Positions 17,238 to 26,123 of a stretch of 64,000 nucleotides of DNA are shown in pieces. The position numbers were made by a program, and so were the translations under genes. Source of the stretch: JAGOPY01 sp964619555 (GTDB lineage: Bacteria > Bacteroidota > Bacteroidia > Bacteroidales > JAGOPY01). Numbering within the stretch: position 1 is the first letter of the stretch; the number at the start of each line of letters is the position of its first letter. Below the pieces are notes generated by a model that searched no databases, was not told the origin of the DNA, and worked only from the letters and a program-made list of their open reading frames with translations. The stretch lies in the NCBI GenBank assembly GCA_964619555.1, contig CAZUDV010000003.1:263822-327821 (forward strand). The letters are read 5' to 3'.

Positions 17238-18767
17238 TCAGACAATTTTTTCCTGGTCGATATCCCAGAAAACTCTCCTGTTTTCCTTATATGCCAGGGT
17301 GCCCATATGGGCAGTCATGGCTTCTTCAAAGGCCCTGTCGATGTTGCAGCTGGGCTGGCCGCCATGGCGGATGCAGTCCAGCCATTCGGCGATGTGAAGG
17401 TAAGTTGTGTCTACTCTTTTACCGCCACGATAAGTATACATCAGTCCTTTGCCGGCGAAGTACTGTTCCGTAGGTGACGTGATGGCATCGACCTCTTTGA
17501 GCCCCGGAGTGTAGGTAAATATTGGAAGTTCGGGATCGATGATACCGTTTTCGATTTTCTCTTTATACCGGGTCGAACCGTGGTCGGCATAAATGGTCAT
17601 GGTTGAGCCGAGTTCCATAGTAGCATCATGACCCATAATGATCCTCCCACGCCTCCTGTTTGAAGCAAGAGTCGCACTGTACATCAGGGTAAGGTCCTTT
17701 CCGGGATATTCGAACACGGTATGAAGCACATCAGGGACAGTCCGGCCATCCTTGAAAAAATAGATACCCCCGCTGGATACCGCTGAATGGGGTATCCCCA
17801 GGTCGAGGATCTGGTTCATCGCATCGTATTCGTGGGTAAGAAGGTCTCCCGAAAGCCCGGTGCTGTAATCCCACCAGCAGCGCCAGCGGAAGAACCGTTC
17901 CAGGCTGAAATCGTGCCACGGTGCAGGGCCGACGAACTGCTCCCAGTCTATCGTCCTTTGGTTTGCCTCTTCGTGGATCGGGTATACCCAGGCCCCGTTC
18001 GGGTCGTTGCGGTTGGTGGTGACCTCGATCAGGTTGATCTTGCCCAGCACCCCCTGCCTGATAACCTCTTTCGCCTTCAGGTAACTTTCATTCTGCCGGC
18101 CTTGGTGGCCTAACTGCAACACGATTTTATTATCCCTGACCGCCTTGCGGACCTCGTAAGTTTCCTGAACGGTCCAGGTGAGGGGTTTCTCCACGTAAAC
18201 GTGTTTCCCGACATTTGCTGCCGCAATGGTCATCGGACCGTGCCAGTGGTCAGGAGTCGCAATGATCACGGCATCTATTTCCGGAGAATTGATCAGGTCA
18301 AGGTGGTTGAGGTATCGTTTCGGGGCTTCTCCCATCTTGCCATCTGCACCTTCACGGTGGAGGTTGGCCCCGGCTTCGGCAGCCATGATACCGTAGGTGT
18401 CGAAAATGTCACAGACGCCGGTTATCCTGACATTCAGCCCTTCCTGGGCCAGGTAGTCCTCGTAGCGTTTGTCCTGTTTATTTACCATCGCCCCTTCTTT
18501 CCATTCATCAATAAAGGAAGGATGGGCAAAACCGGCTGCCGTTAAAAGGTCCTTGCCCCTGATTCCATAACCGATGATGCCCAGACGGATCTCTTTCCCC
18601 TGGGCCGGGCTCGCGTGAAAGGCAGGCGATGCAGGGCTGATGTCCAGTTCTTCCTGGATGTTGAACTTGAGATATCGTTCATATTTCCGCTTGCGATACC
18701 ATGCATATACCAGGGCCCCGAGAACAGGAATACCGATCAGTGAACGTAAAACATCTCTTCTATCCAT
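17238..18767 (-). CDS. Gfo/Idh/MocA family oxidoreductase with exported N-terminus
   Basis: A 509-residue dehydrogenase-like protein. The first 22 residues (DRRDVLRSLIGIPVLGALV) carry a twin arginine and a hydrophobic core, followed by a basic stretch. It is therefore a Tat substrate or is membrane-tethered on the outer face. The Rossmann motif is GIIGYGIRGKDLL (~64-76), the substrate-helix region reads ATPDHWHGP and the catalytic lysine is in VEKPLTW. It is longer than cytoplasmic family members by a C-terminal domain. Related enzymes in Bacteroides oxidise the C3 hydroxyl of glycosides with tightly bound NAD(H). That is the proposed role here, inferred from family and neighbours. Confidence 0.87.
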   Translation of the reverse strand: MDRRDVLRSLIGIPVLGALVYAWYRKRKYERYLKFNIQEELDISPASPAFHASPAQGKEIRLGIIGYGIRGKDLLTAAGFAHPSFIDEWKEGAMVNKQDKRYEDYLAQEGLNVRITGVCDIFDTYGIMAAEAGANLHREGADGKMGEAPKRYLNHLDLINSPEIDAVIIATPDHWHGPMTIAAANVGKHVYVEKPLTWTVQETYEVRKAVRDNKIVLQLGHQGRQNESYLKAKEVIRQGVLGKINLIEVTTNRNDPNGAWVYPIHEEANQRTIDWEQFVGPAPWHDFSLERFFRWRCWWDYSTGLSGDLLTHEYDAMNQILDLGIPHSAVSSGGIYFFKDGRTVPDVLHTVFEYPGKDLTLMYSATLASNRRRGRIIMGHDATMELGSTMTIYADHGSTRYKEKIENGIIDPELPIFTYTPGLKEVDAITSPTEQYFAGKGLMYTYRGGKRVDTTYLHIAEWLDCIRHGGQPSCNIDRAFEEAMTAHMGTLAYKENRRVFWDIDQEKIV

Positions 18768-18900
18768 AGTTCAAAGTTCAAATTTCAAGGTTCAAAGATA
18801 AGTTCATAGGTTTTAGTTCATAGTTTCTAAAAAATGGATCAGGAATTTCATTTTAAACTTCATCATCTCACTTAGTACTTTGAACTTTGAACTTTGAACT
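18768..18900. repeat. Heptamer CAAAGTT/AACTTTG arrays in inverted orientation
   Basis: Near-perfect CAAAGTT-type heptamers start right after the Gfo start codon (18768-18799). AACTTTG-type heptamers lie at 18876-18900. AGTTCAAAGTTCAAA (18768-18782) is the exact reverse complement of 18886-18900, giving 15-bp arms with a 103-base spacer. The right arm codes for the last residues of the DoxX protein. Confidence 0.75.
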
Positions 18901-19350
18901 GAAAATTATTCTGTCCATTCCCCAGTCTTTCCAGGATGGGAAGCAATAAAGCACCCCAAGTGCAATTAATTCAATGAGATTTTTATTGACAACCAGGTAG
19001 CTGCCTTCGCTGGGAACGGCATATTTCAGACCGATGCACGGGGGATGGGACAGATAATAGAATGCCAGCAGCACAATGCCGGAAACGATGGCCACGCGCG
19101 TGAAAGCGCCAAGGATCAATCCCAGGCCGATCAGGATCAGTCCCCAGATATTGAGGATATCGATCAAATTGAGCGTACTCGGATCCGATGCCATATTAAA
19201 GAAAAACTGCTTCAGGAAACCTTCTGAATCGAGGAGGTAACCGACACTGGACCAGTTGGGATTAACCAGTTTGGATAGTCCTTCATATAAAAAATGCCAT
19301 CCAATGCCGATTCGAAGCGCCAACAGCCAGAGTTTCTGAGTCAGGGTCAT
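18868..19350 (-). CDS. DoxX family membrane protein
   Basis: A 160-residue protein with four hydrophobic helices, typical of DoxX/SURF4-type proteins. The first helix, LLALRIGIGWHFLYEGLSKL, is the family signature, and another segment reads LIGLGLILGAFTR. DoxX proteins sit in the inner membrane and some associate with quinone or redox partners. Here it lies inside a sugar-oxidation operon, which suggests a link to electron disposal or to membrane tethering of the exported enzymes (inference). Its last residues (KFKVQSTK) are encoded by the heptamer array, so the natural C-terminus has probably been replaced or extended by repeat DNA. Confidence 0.85.
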   Translation of the reverse strand: MTLTQKLWLLALRIGIGWHFLYEGLSKLVNPNWSSVGYLLDSEGFLKQFFFNMASDPSTLNLIDILNIWGLILIGLGLILGAFTRVAIVSGIVLLAFYYLSHPPCIGLKYAVPSEGSYLVVNKNLIELIALGVLYCFPSWKDWGMDRIIFSSKFKVQSTK

Positions 19351-19430
19351 TCGTTTGCCTTTTGTTGTTAATATTTTCCCATCTTACCATCTTACAGCTA
19401 TACCATCTAAAGTCATACAGTCTTAAAGCC

Positions 19431-20690
19431 TTACAGCGGCTTCAGAAAGATCTCCCGCCATTTCACTGCGACTTCTCCCCCGCTATGGACCTGGAGAGCG
19501 ATTACACCTCTACCTCCGGCGATGGCATCATCTTTCAAATCGGTCATCATGTATCCATTGAGCCATGTCATGACACGGTCATCCTTTAAATAGATGACCA
19601 GATTGTTCCATTGGCCCGGCATCAGAATGCCTTCTTTTTCATCAGGGATCTCAGTCAGCCAGCCACGTCCCCCTGATTCATAAATGCCACCGGTATTTTC
19701 ACCCGGGGGTGCCACCTCGACCTGCCACCCGGTAATATCGGTGCCTTCTAATTCTGAGCGGAAAAACACACCAGAATTACCAGTACCTTCAATTTTAAAG
19801 TCAAGACTGAGGGTGAAATTACGATATTCCTTTTCTGTGGCCAGGTAACCATAACCGCCCCTGGAGCTGCTTTTCCCAATCAATATCCCATCTTCCGCAG
19901 ACCAGTCCTCTTCCCCGTAGCGGACCCAGCCTTCCAGATCCATACCGTTGAAGAGGGGCAATCCCGGGTCGGTCAGATCTTTGATTTTGATATTCCTGAA
20001 CCGGACCGGGCTGCCATGGTCCTGCAGGCCTATATGACCTTTACGTGCAAGGCCGTAATCCGGATAATCACGCCATTTGCCATTCTGTGCCAGTTCGTAC
20101 CATTCCTCTGTCCAGAGGTCGTACTCAACAATTATTTCCCCGTTCAGCCAATGGATCACATGACCCTTTTCAACCCGGATGCGGGAGGAGTTAAATTCCC
20201 CTGCTTTTTTGAGGTCTTTCTTCGATTTATCAGGGTTATGCATGGCGTAATTGGCTCCCGATTGCTGCCATTCTTCAAGCCTGGAAGGAAAGCCGGCATC
20301 GTCAATCAACTGGTATTCAGGCCCCGTTTCATAAGCCGCTTTGAAATTTCCTTCCAGGACATGAAAGAATATTCCGCTATTACCACCAGGAGATATCGCC
20401 CATTCCAGGCAGAGTTCAAAATCTTCATACTGTTTTACAGTAATAATGTCGCCACTTAATTCATCGCCCCCCATGCTGGAGGTCACGAGGCAATCCTCAA
20501 CCACCTGCCATCCCTTTGGCAGGCCTTCCATTCCGAAGCCTCTCCAACCATCGGCATTTCTACCATTGAACAGTAATATCCATCCGTCCTTCAATTCCTG
20601 CTCGGTCAGCCTGTTTTGCTGACCGGAAGACATTTTGGGCGAGAAACATCCCAACGTAATGATAATAAGCGAGATGAGTACTCTTTGCAT
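19431..20690 (-). CDS. Double DUF1080 protein (3-keto-disaccharide hydrolase-like)
   Basis: A 419-residue protein with a Sec signal (residues ~1-23) and two tandem DUF1080 (LamG-like beta-sandwich) domains. The first begins LTEQELKDGWILLFNGRNADGW, the second LPLFNGMDLEGW. Each contains a GNSGIFF/GNSGVFF strand, the family hallmark. Some members hydrolyse 3-keto-glycosides. Single-domain proteins are more usual, so the tandem arrangement is notable. It is first in the minus-strand operon with DoxX, the exported Gfo/Idh/MocA and the TIM barrel, which supports a shared extracytoplasmic pathway. Between it and DoxX is an 80-base gap with degenerate CATCTTAC-type short repeats. Confidence 0.87.
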   Translation of the reverse strand: MQRVLISLIIITLGCFSPKMSSGQQNRLTEQELKDGWILLFNGRNADGWRGFGMEGLPKGWQVVEDCLVTSSMGGDELSGDIITVKQYEDFELCLEWAISPGGNSGIFFHVLEGNFKAAYETGPEYQLIDDAGFPSRLEEWQQSGANYAMHNPDKSKKDLKKAGEFNSSRIRVEKGHVIHWLNGEIIVEYDLWTEEWYELAQNGKWRDYPDYGLARKGHIGLQDHGSPVRFRNIKIKDLTDPGLPLFNGMDLEGWVRYGEEDWSAEDGILIGKSSSRGGYGYLATEKEYRNFTLSLDFKIEGTGNSGVFFRSELEGTDITGWQVEVAPPGENTGGIYESGGRGWLTEIPDEKEGILMPGQWNNLVIYLKDDRVMTWLNGYMMTDLKDDAIAGGRGVIALQVHSGGEVAVKWREIFLKPL

Positions 20691-20795
20691 GAGCGTTCGA
20701 TTTTACCGGTTAAAATTATAAAACCTCGGTTTCAATCATGCATAAAAACGACAAATATTGAAATAATTTAAGGCGGGGGCCTGCTATAATGCTTT

Positions 20796-20803
20796 TATCT
20801 TTG
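20796..20803 (+). promoter_or_regulatory. -7 element deciding the start of the spermidine-synthase-like gene
   Basis: TATCTTTG, an exact consensus match. It lies downstream of the first in-frame ATG (20789), so that ATG should not be transcribed. The start at 20819 is 15 bases after the motif. Confidence 0.55.
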
Positions 20804-20818
20804 TTATATCCGATTCTC

Positions 20819-22855
20819 ATGAAAATACCGTCAGGGAATATCAGACTATACGGCTTTGCCTTAATATTTCTGGGATTTCTGGCAATGTCTGTCCAGATAT
20901 TATTTATCAGGGAAGTACTTGCGCTTTTCCAGGGGAATGAATTGGTAATAGGAATTTGCCTTGGATTCTGGATGATCCTGACTGCAACCGGTTCATACCT
21001 GTGTACTTTAATATTGCCTGCCAAACTGTGGCCTGCCGGGGGGCGAAGGAATTATATCCTGGCAGCGTTCCTGTTTCTTACTGTATATACAGGTTTTATT
21101 TCCTGGATTCTGATCAGTCTTAAAAGTATGCTGGTCCCGGTCGGGGTTTCTGCCAACCTATTCCAGATCTCTTTCCTGATCCTCATTACAATTGCCCCGT
21201 TCAGCATTGTTTCAGGAGCGTTATTCCCGGTATTGGCATCAGGCTTAACCAATATGAAAAGAAACAGCCTGGTTCCTGGGGCTTATGCTTTAGATTCAGT
21301 TGGAAGTATCCTCGGGGGTATTTCCTTCTCTGTCTTGTTGTTTATCAGCCTGCAACAGATCGGTTTCCATTCTCAATCTTCCTTCAAATCAAAGCTTTAT
21401 CCCGGGCAGGAGGTCATCGAAGCCAGGGAAACACCATTTGGAAGGCTTACTATAACGAAAATGGAAGAACAGGTCACCCTGTATGAAAACAGTATCCCGC
21501 TTCCGGTCGAAGGTGACGCGGCAAAACGGGAGGAAGCTGTACATTATGGAATGCTTGCCCATCCGCGGCCGGAAAGGGTTCTGATGATTTCCGGGGGAAT
21601 TGGCGGGACTATTGAGGAAGTATTCAAATATCCCGGAGTCCACCTGGATTACCTGGAGATCAACCCATGGTTGGTGCCCATGGTAAGCAGGCACATCAAA
21701 TTCCCGGTGCACCGGGATCTCAGCATAATAAACAAGGATCCCAGGATTTATCTGAGGCAGACCAGCAAAAAATATGATGTTATCCTGGTTAATGTGCCTG
21801 ATCCGGGATCAGCTGAACTGAACCGGTATTACACGAGGGAATTTTTCCGTTTGTTAAATTCCAGGCTGAATGAAGAAGGAATAGTGTCAATTTCAATTCC
21901 GGCTGCCGGGAATTACATGAATGAAACCTCCAGGATACTTCATTCCGTAACTTATAACACATTATTATCCGAATTCATGTTTCTTCGCATTATTCCAGGG
22001 AACCGGGACTTCTATCTGGCTTCGGACAATCCATTGGAAGGATCATTCCGGGAATTTTACCAAAATGCCGGCATTACCAATCTTTATGTAAATCCGGGAT
22101 ATATTCAGGATGAATTGATTGCCGGCCGGAGCAGCCAGATCATCAGTGAAATATCAGAAAAACATGGAATTAATTCCGATCTGAAACCATTTATTTACCT
22201 TCAGGTTTACAGGAAATGGCTGGAAAAGTCAGGTATCGATTACAGGATCATACCACTGGCATTATTTCTGGTTATCATCCTGGCCTTCCTCGTTCTTGGT
22301 CCGTTGAACCTGGGGTTGTTTACAGGAGGATTTACGTCTTCCTCCCTGGAATTCATCCTAATTCTTTGGTTACAGGTCATCTACGGTTTTATTTACCAAA
22401 TGTCGGGCTTGATCTTTGCAACCTTCATGGCGGGGATCGTAGCCGGCACGATATACCGGAGAATAATTTACCGGACCGTGACCATTAAAGCTTATTATGG
22501 CATCCAGGCCAGTTTTGCCATATTCTCCCTGATCATATCCGGCCTGATGGCTGTTTTCCCTTTTCATTCCAATATCTCTATAAGCATAATATTGATTTTT
22601 AGCCTGATCCTCATCGCTGGAATGTTAATGGGTGTGCAATTCGCCATGAGTGTAAATTTAAGGACCGCCGGTATTATAAGGAGTGCCGGGGAATCCTTCA
22701 GTGCGGACCTCCTGGGGTCTGCTGTAGGAATTATACTGGTTTCTGTAATTATAGTACCGATAATGGGTTTACTTCTTACGGGTGTATTAATTGCCGGGAT
22801 GAATCTGGTTGCATTGCTGTTTATTTTTTTGAAGATCCGGAGACCTGTGAGGTGA
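20819..22855 (+). CDS. Membrane protein with spermidine-synthase-like domain
   Basis: A 678-residue protein from ATG 20819 (chosen because the -7 motif overlaps the earlier ATG). It has an N-terminal block of about five hydrophobic helices, a soluble Rossmann methyltransferase/aminopropyltransferase-like domain, and a C-terminal block of about six helices. The soluble domain shows ISGGIGGT and YLEINPW, matching the nucleotide-binding motifs of SpeE. In spermidine synthases the catalytic stretch reads DxxDP; here it reads N325-VP-D328-P, so the first aspartate is replaced by asparagine. No speD or other polyamine gene is nearby. Aminopropyl transfer is therefore doubtful and the true substrate unknown. 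The stop codon lies inside a 12-bp tandem repeat. Confidence 0.75.
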   Translation: MKIPSGNIRLYGFALIFLGFLAMSVQILFIREVLALFQGNELVIGICLGFWMILTATGSYLCTLILPAKLWPAGGRRNYILAAFLFLTVYTGFISWILISLKSMLVPVGVSANLFQISFLILITIAPFSIVSGALFPVLASGLTNMKRNSLVPGAYALDSVGSILGGISFSVLLFISLQQIGFHSQSSFKSKLYPGQEVIEARETPFGRLTITKMEEQVTLYENSIPLPVEGDAAKREEAVHYGMLAHPRPERVLMISGGIGGTIEEVFKYPGVHLDYLEINPWLVPMVSRHIKFPVHRDLSIINKDPRIYLRQTSKKYDVILVNVPDPGSAELNRYYTREFFRLLNSRLNEEGIVSISIPAAGNYMNETSRILHSVTYNTLLSEFMFLRIIPGNRDFYLASDNPLEGSFREFYQNAGITNLYVNPGYIQDELIAGRSSQIISEISEKHGINSDLKPFIYLQVYRKWLEKSGIDYRIIPLALFLVIILAFLVLGPLNLGLFTGGFTSSSLEFILILWLQVIYGFIYQMSGLIFATFMAGIVAGTIYRRIIYRTVTIKAYYGIQASFAIFSLIISGLMAVFPFHSNISISIILIFSLILIAGMLMGVQFAMSVNLRTAGIIRSAGESFSADLLGSAVGIILVSVIIVPIMGLLLTGVLIAGMNLVALLFIFLKIRRPVR

Positions 22856-22877
22856 CCTGTGAGGTGACCTGTGAGGT
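22842..22877. repeat. 12-bp tandem repeat, three copies
   Basis: GACCTGTGAGGT repeats perfectly at 22842, 22854 and 22866. The first copies encode the last residues and stop codon of the preceding gene. Confidence 0.9.
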
Positions 22878-22905
22878 CATCCCACTTTACAAGTCTTTTT
22901 CTTCG

Positions 22906-22913
22906 TACCTTTG
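22906..22913 (+). promoter_or_regulatory. -7 element for typA
   Basis: TACCTTTG, an exact consensus match, 32 bases before the typA ATG at 22946. Confidence 0.55.
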
Positions 22914-22945
22914 CCCCCCTCATTACCTGACCGGATTTACATACC

Positions 22946-24769
22946 ATGCAAAACATCAAGAATATAGCCATAATTGCTCATGTCGACCACGGGAAAACCA
23001 CACTGGTAGACCGTATCCTCCACCAGGTGAAATTGTTCCGCGAAAATGAAGAGATGGGGGACCTCATTCTCGACAGCAACGAACTGGAGAGGGAAAGAGG
23101 CATTACTATCCTCTCAAAGAATGTTTCGGTCCGGTACAAGGGATTCAAGATCAATATTATAGATACACCAGGGCACAGCGATTTTGGGGGTGAGGTGGAA
23201 CGGGTCCTGAACATGGCCGACGGCTGCCTGCTGCTTGTGGATGCATTTGAAGGTCCTATGCCGCAAACACGGTTCGTGCTTCAAAAAGCCCTTGAGCTTG
23301 GATTGAAACCGATAGTTGTTATCAACAAAGTGGATAAACCCAACTGTCAGCCCGACCTGGTTCACGAAGCCGTTTTCGAACTCATGTTCAACCTGGAAGC
23401 TAACGATGACCAGCTTGACTTTCCAACTGTTTACGGTTCCTCCAAGCAGGGTTGGATGGGGCCCCACTGGAATTCCCCGAATCAAGATATCTCTTACCTG
23501 CTGGATATTATTATCGAGCATATCCCATCTCCGAAGGTAGAAGACGGAAACCTTCAATTGCAGATCACCTCAATCGATTACTCTTCCTATGTGGGCCGTA
23601 TTGCCGTGGGACGCATCCACAGAGGTTTCCTGAAAGCAGGTCAACCGATCTCGCTGGTAAAAAGGGATGGCAACATCCGGAAATCAGTGATTAAAGAAGT
23701 CTACCTGTTCGAAGGGCTCGGAAAAGAGAAAACGAAGACTGAGGTCCATGCCGGCGAGATTTGTGCGATTCTTGGACTGGAAGATTTTGACATCGGCGAT
23801 ACGATTGCGGATGCCAAAAATCCGGAAGGCCTTGTACCGATCAAAGTGGACGAGCCCACCATGAGCATGTTGTTCACCATCAACAACTCCCCATTCTTTG
23901 GCAAAGACGGTAAATTTGTGACTTCCAGGCATCTGCGTGACCGATTATTCCGTGAAACCGAAAAAAACCTGGCATTGAGGGTGGAGGAAACTGACTCCCC
24001 CGATACTTATATGGTTTACGGCCGGGGAATCCTGCACCTGTCCATACTGGTCGAAACCATGCGACGTGAAGGATTTGAGTTCCAGATCGGTCAGCCACAG
24101 GTACTGATCAAGGAAATTGACGGCATAAAGCATGAACCAATCGAACATCTCACGGTTCACGTTCCGGACGCTTTTTCAGGAAAAGTCATCGACATAGTTA
24201 CCGGACGTAAGGGTGAGATCCTCCACATCGATACAAAAGGCGACCGTATTCACCTGGAATTCAATATCCCCGCCCGTTCCATTATCGGCCTGCGTAATAC
24301 CGTCCTCACCTCCACAGAAGGGGAAGCCATTATCGCCCACCGCTTTAAAGGCTATGAACCCTGGAAAGGAGATCTTCCACTGCGTCGGAACGGAGCCCTG
24401 ATTGCCATGGAGACCGGCCTGGCCATACCTTATGCAATAGACAAACTGCAGGACCGCGGCTCCTTTTTCGTCGATCCCAATGATCCGGTCTATGCCGGCC
24501 AGGTAATCGGGGAACATATACATGCCAATGACCTGGTCGTCAATGTGTGCAAGACCAAGAAACTATCTAATATGAGAGCTTCCAGCGCCGATGAGAAGAT
24601 CATCCTCACCCCTCCCATCCGGTTCTCCCTGGAAGAAGCTATGGAGTATATCCGGACAGACGAATACGTCGAAGTGACTCCAAAATTCATCCGTCTCCGG
24701 AAAATTTTTCTCGACGAAAATGAGCGAAAAAGAAGGCTTATAGCGATTCAGCAAGCGGGGAAATTATAA
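22946..24769 (+). CDS. typA: Translational GTPase TypA/BipA
   Basis: A 607-residue ribosome-associated GTPase, the usual full length. The G1 motif AHVDHGKT is at residues ~10-17, followed by RERGITI (switch I region), DTPGHSDF (G3) and NKVD (G4). The elongation-factor-like domains II, III and V and the TypA-specific C-terminus ending in IRLRKIFLDENERKRR follow. TypA acts in ribosome assembly and stress adaptation. It is transcribed from its own promoter motif and is followed by a separately promoted gene. Confidence 0.97.
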   Translation: MQNIKNIAIIAHVDHGKTTLVDRILHQVKLFRENEEMGDLILDSNELERERGITILSKNVSVRYKGFKINIIDTPGHSDFGGEVERVLNMADGCLLLVDAFEGPMPQTRFVLQKALELGLKPIVVINKVDKPNCQPDLVHEAVFELMFNLEANDDQLDFPTVYGSSKQGWMGPHWNSPNQDISYLLDIIIEHIPSPKVEDGNLQLQITSIDYSSYVGRIAVGRIHRGFLKAGQPISLVKRDGNIRKSVIKEVYLFEGLGKEKTKTEVHAGEICAILGLEDFDIGDTIADAKNPEGLVPIKVDEPTMSMLFTINNSPFFGKDGKFVTSRHLRDRLFRETEKNLALRVEETDSPDTYMVYGRGILHLSILVETMRREGFEFQIGQPQVLIKEIDGIKHEPIEHLTVHVPDAFSGKVIDIVTGRKGEILHIDTKGDRIHLEFNIPARSIIGLRNTVLTSTEGEAIIAHRFKGYEPWKGDLPLRRNGALIAMETGLAIPYAIDKLQDRGSFFVDPNDPVYAGQVIGEHIHANDLVVNVCKTKKLSNMRASSADEKIILTPPIRFSLEEAMEYIRTDEYVEVTPKFIRLRKIFLDENERKRRLIAIQQAGKL

Positions 24770-24790
24770 GAATCCGGTCGCGATCCGGAA

Positions 24791-24822
24791 TTGATTTCAG
24801 GCTTGATTTTTGATTACTTTTG
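24791..24822 (+). promoter_or_regulatory. Full Bacteroidota promoter (-33/-7) for AmrS-like gene
   Basis: TTG at 24791-24793, a 21-base spacer, then TACTTTTG at 24815-24822, an exact -7 match. The GTG start at 24845 is 22 bases downstream. Confidence 0.6.
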
Positions 24823-24844
24823 GTTATGAGATTTATTTTGGATC

Positions 24845-26041
24845 GTGAAATCACCAGGAACCATATCCAAACGTGAGTTCATCAAAACGACAGTTTTAGG
24901 CGGGTGCGGATTATGCCTGGGAGGCCTTGTCAACGGGGCATGGGGCAACGTGCGTGCTGACTGGTCCTTCGGGAATCAACGCCTTCCATTGCTGACAAAC
25001 CCTTCGGCTACGCCCCAGGATAAGCCCTGGAAATGGGCTACCGAATCGCTCTATTTCATTGAGACCCCCAAAGGCATTAAATGCAAGCTCTGTCCTCAAA
25101 AATGCGAAATCGAAGTCGGCAAGGAAGGCAAATGCCATTCCAATGTTAACATCAACGGCAAACTCTGGAACATCAGCTACGGAAATCCCTGCGCAGTGCA
25201 CATCGACCCGATCGAAAAAAAGCCGCTTTTTCACTATTTACCAGGGATAACCGCTTATTCAATAGCTACTGCCGGATGCAACCTGGCCTGTCTGAACTGC
25301 CAGAACTGGGAAATCTCGCAAGCCAGTCCGAAAGATACCCATAATTATGATCTGATGCCGGATGCCGTAGTGGCTGAGGCAAAAAAAGCGGGTTGCCGGT
25401 CCATTGCCTATACCTATTCTGACCCGGTCGCTTTTTACGAATACACACTCGATACTTCCATTCTGGCCAAACAGGCCGGCATCAGGAATGTATTGGTTTC
25501 TGCAGGTTATATCAATCCGGATCCCCTGCGAAGGCTTTGCCAATCGATCGATGCCGCGCAGATTGACATTAAGAGCTTCAGCGACGAACTCTATGAAATG
25601 CTGAACGGAGGAACCCTTCAACCGGTCCTGGATGCTTTGAAAATTTTAAAGGAGGAAGGCGTCTGGCTGGAAATATCCAACCTGGTTGTACCCACCTGGA
25701 CGGATGACCCGGGCATGATCAGGGAAATGTGCGAATGGATGGTAGACAACGGCTTTCAGGGTTATCCATTGCATTTCCTGCGGTTCCACCCCATGCACAA
25801 ACTTACGCACCTGCCCCCGACTCCGGTATCAACTCTGGATAAAGCCCGGGAAATAGCCCTTGCTGCCGGAATGAAATACGTTTATATCGGCAATGTTCCG
25901 GGCAGCCAGGCAGTAAACACGTTTTGCCCGAAATGCGGGAAATTACTGATCGAAAGACAAGGTTACTCCATTCTTCAGAATAATATTAGTTCCTCCAAAT
26001 GTAAATTCTGCCAGGAAAAAATCGACGGCATATGGGCCTGA
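24845..26041 (+). CDS. AmmeMemoRadiSam-type radical SAM protein (AmrS-like) with Tat-like signal
   Basis: A 398-residue radical SAM enzyme. The start is GTG 24845, directly after a full promoter. The SAM-binding cluster motif is CNLACLNC (C145, C149, C152), preceded by a cysteine-rich segment CKLCPQKCEI. A C-terminal zinc-ribbon-like segment holds CPKCGK and CKFCQ. The N-terminus SKREFIKTTVLGGCGLCLGG has the layout of a twin-arginine signal but with Lys-Arg in place of Arg-Arg; a lipoprotein reading of the cysteine (GLC) is also possible. AmrS-like proteins usually occur with AmrA and AmrB, and neither is in this window. Reaction and partner are unknown. Confidence 0.85.
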   Translation: MKSPGTISKREFIKTTVLGGCGLCLGGLVNGAWGNVRADWSFGNQRLPLLTNPSATPQDKPWKWATESLYFIETPKGIKCKLCPQKCEIEVGKEGKCHSNVNINGKLWNISYGNPCAVHIDPIEKKPLFHYLPGITAYSIATAGCNLACLNCQNWEISQASPKDTHNYDLMPDAVVAEAKKAGCRSIAYTYSDPVAFYEYTLDTSILAKQAGIRNVLVSAGYINPDPLRRLCQSIDAAQIDIKSFSDELYEMLNGGTLQPVLDALKILKEEGVWLEISNLVVPTWTDDPGMIREMCEWMVDNGFQGYPLHFLRFHPMHKLTHLPPTPVSTLDKAREIALAAGMKYVYIGNVPGSQAVNTFCPKCGKLLIERQGYSILQNNISSSKCKFCQEKIDGIWA

Positions 26042-26064
26042 AATTTAAAAAAGTTCTTAAATAA

Positions 26065-26096
26065 TTGCTTTTCCCTTCCGTTTGTATATAAATTTA
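26065..26096 (+). promoter_or_regulatory. Promoter deciding the purB start
   Basis: TTG (26065-26067), 21 bases, then TAAATTTA (26089-26096; 7 of 8 matches). The in-frame TTG at 26082 lies between these elements, so translation should begin at ATG 26124. Confidence 0.45.
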
Positions 26097-26123
26097 CCCG
26101 GTGATTCAATTAATACCAGACCA

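Noticed and set aside
20819..22855. Functional spermidine synthase
   Set aside because: The key aspartate is replaced (N325) and no polyamine genes are present in the window.
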